Shown: positions 63,986 to 64,000 of the stretch, in pieces
Numbering within the stretch: the first letter of the stretch is position 1
Layout of the letters: every line of letters starts with the position of its first letter
Assembly: GCA_963788585.1 (NCBI GenBank)
Contig: CAWBHA010000006.1
Location: 459,062 to 523,061 of the forward strand
Length of the DNA stretch: 64,000 bases
From: Bog-473 sp963788585
GTDB lineage: Bacteria > Actinomycetota > Acidimicrobiia > Acidimicrobiales > RAAP-2
Direction of reading: 5' to 3'
The notes under the pieces: generated by a model
What the model was told of the DNA's origin: nothing
Database searches by the model: none
The model's input: only the letters and a program-made list of their open reading frames with translations
Program-made: the position numbers and the translations under genes

Positions 63986-64000
63986 GAGGGATCACGAGTG
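63983..64000 (+). promoter_or_regulatory. Ribosome binding site and GTG start of a gene leaving the window
   Basis: AAGGAGG (63983-63989) is the strongest Shine-Dalgarno sequence in the window and lies 8 bases before GTG (63998-64000), the last codon visible. A new plus-strand gene very probably starts here. Its product cannot be seen. Confidence 0.6.

Noticed and set aside
1..64000. tRNA, rRNA, transposase or integrase genes
   Set aside because: I looked for TTCGA-type tRNA arms, transposase motifs and terminal inverted repeats on both strands and saw none that were convincing.

Overview
The window is high-GC DNA from an actinobacterium. Three markers point that way: a mycothiol ligase (mshC), coenzyme F420 enzymes (npdG and a PPOX-class F420 protein), and an InhA-like enoyl-ACP reductase. 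DUF222-HNH proteins, fused acyl-CoA dehydrogenases, and secreted proteins with GYWLVASDGG or Ig-like repeats suggest an uncultured member of the Acidimicrobiia. That placement is inference.

Many conserved genes are split by single-base frame changes. I infer about forty, mostly between 4.6 and 33 kb. They lie inside otherwise well conserved frames and hit housekeeping genes such as mshC, so I read them as assembly or sequencing indels, not as decay. I annotate each such gene over its full reconstructed span and give the approximate break points.

Layout. 0-7 kb: the tail of an EF-G-like GTPase, then a minus-strand set npdG-mshC-thrS-HIT-membrane protein-lipoprotein, with divergent fabI. 7-18 kb: an ABC exporter, a nitronate monooxygenase behind a KstR-like palindrome, a lipoprotein, a nitroreductase coupled to a fused biotin carrier-carboxyltransferase, a GH3 glycosidase coupled to an MFS exporter, and a DUF222-HNH protein. 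19-33 kb: an efflux and lipid region with two MFS pumps, an acyl-CoA ligase, an ABC-2 exporter, a MarR regulator in a divergon with its MFS pump, a HemK-like methyltransferase, a polytopic membrane protein, a fused acyl-CoA dehydrogenase and an ABC-F ATPase. 33-46 kb: a phytoene-desaturase-like oxidase, a serine hydrolase, RidA, an L,D-transpeptidase, two ECF sigma factors of types that carry their own regulatory partner, a Baeyer-Villiger monooxygenase next to an SDR, an RNA methyltransferase, an ArsR-CDF metal efflux pair and a class B penicillin-binding protein.

46-64 kb: a large secreted repeat protein, an enoyl-CoA hydratase, then smaller and often leaderless genes (GNATs, SnoaL-like, PPOX-F420, SET domain, aquaporin, pentapeptide repeat, YdeI-like). 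The last part is a secreted-protein locus: a parallel beta-helix protein and a secreted phosphoesterase that share the same C-terminal repeat module, a LysR regulator between them, a 12-bp minisatellite, and a second phosphoesterase without a signal peptide. The window ends in a degenerate copy of the aquaporin N-terminus and a new ribosome binding site with a GTG start.

A recurrent feature is a -10-like hexamer (TANNNT or CATGCT) 6-8 bases upstream of the start codon, with no Shine-Dalgarno sequence. This suggests many leaderless mRNAs. I found no tRNA, rRNA, CRISPR array or recognisable insertion sequence.
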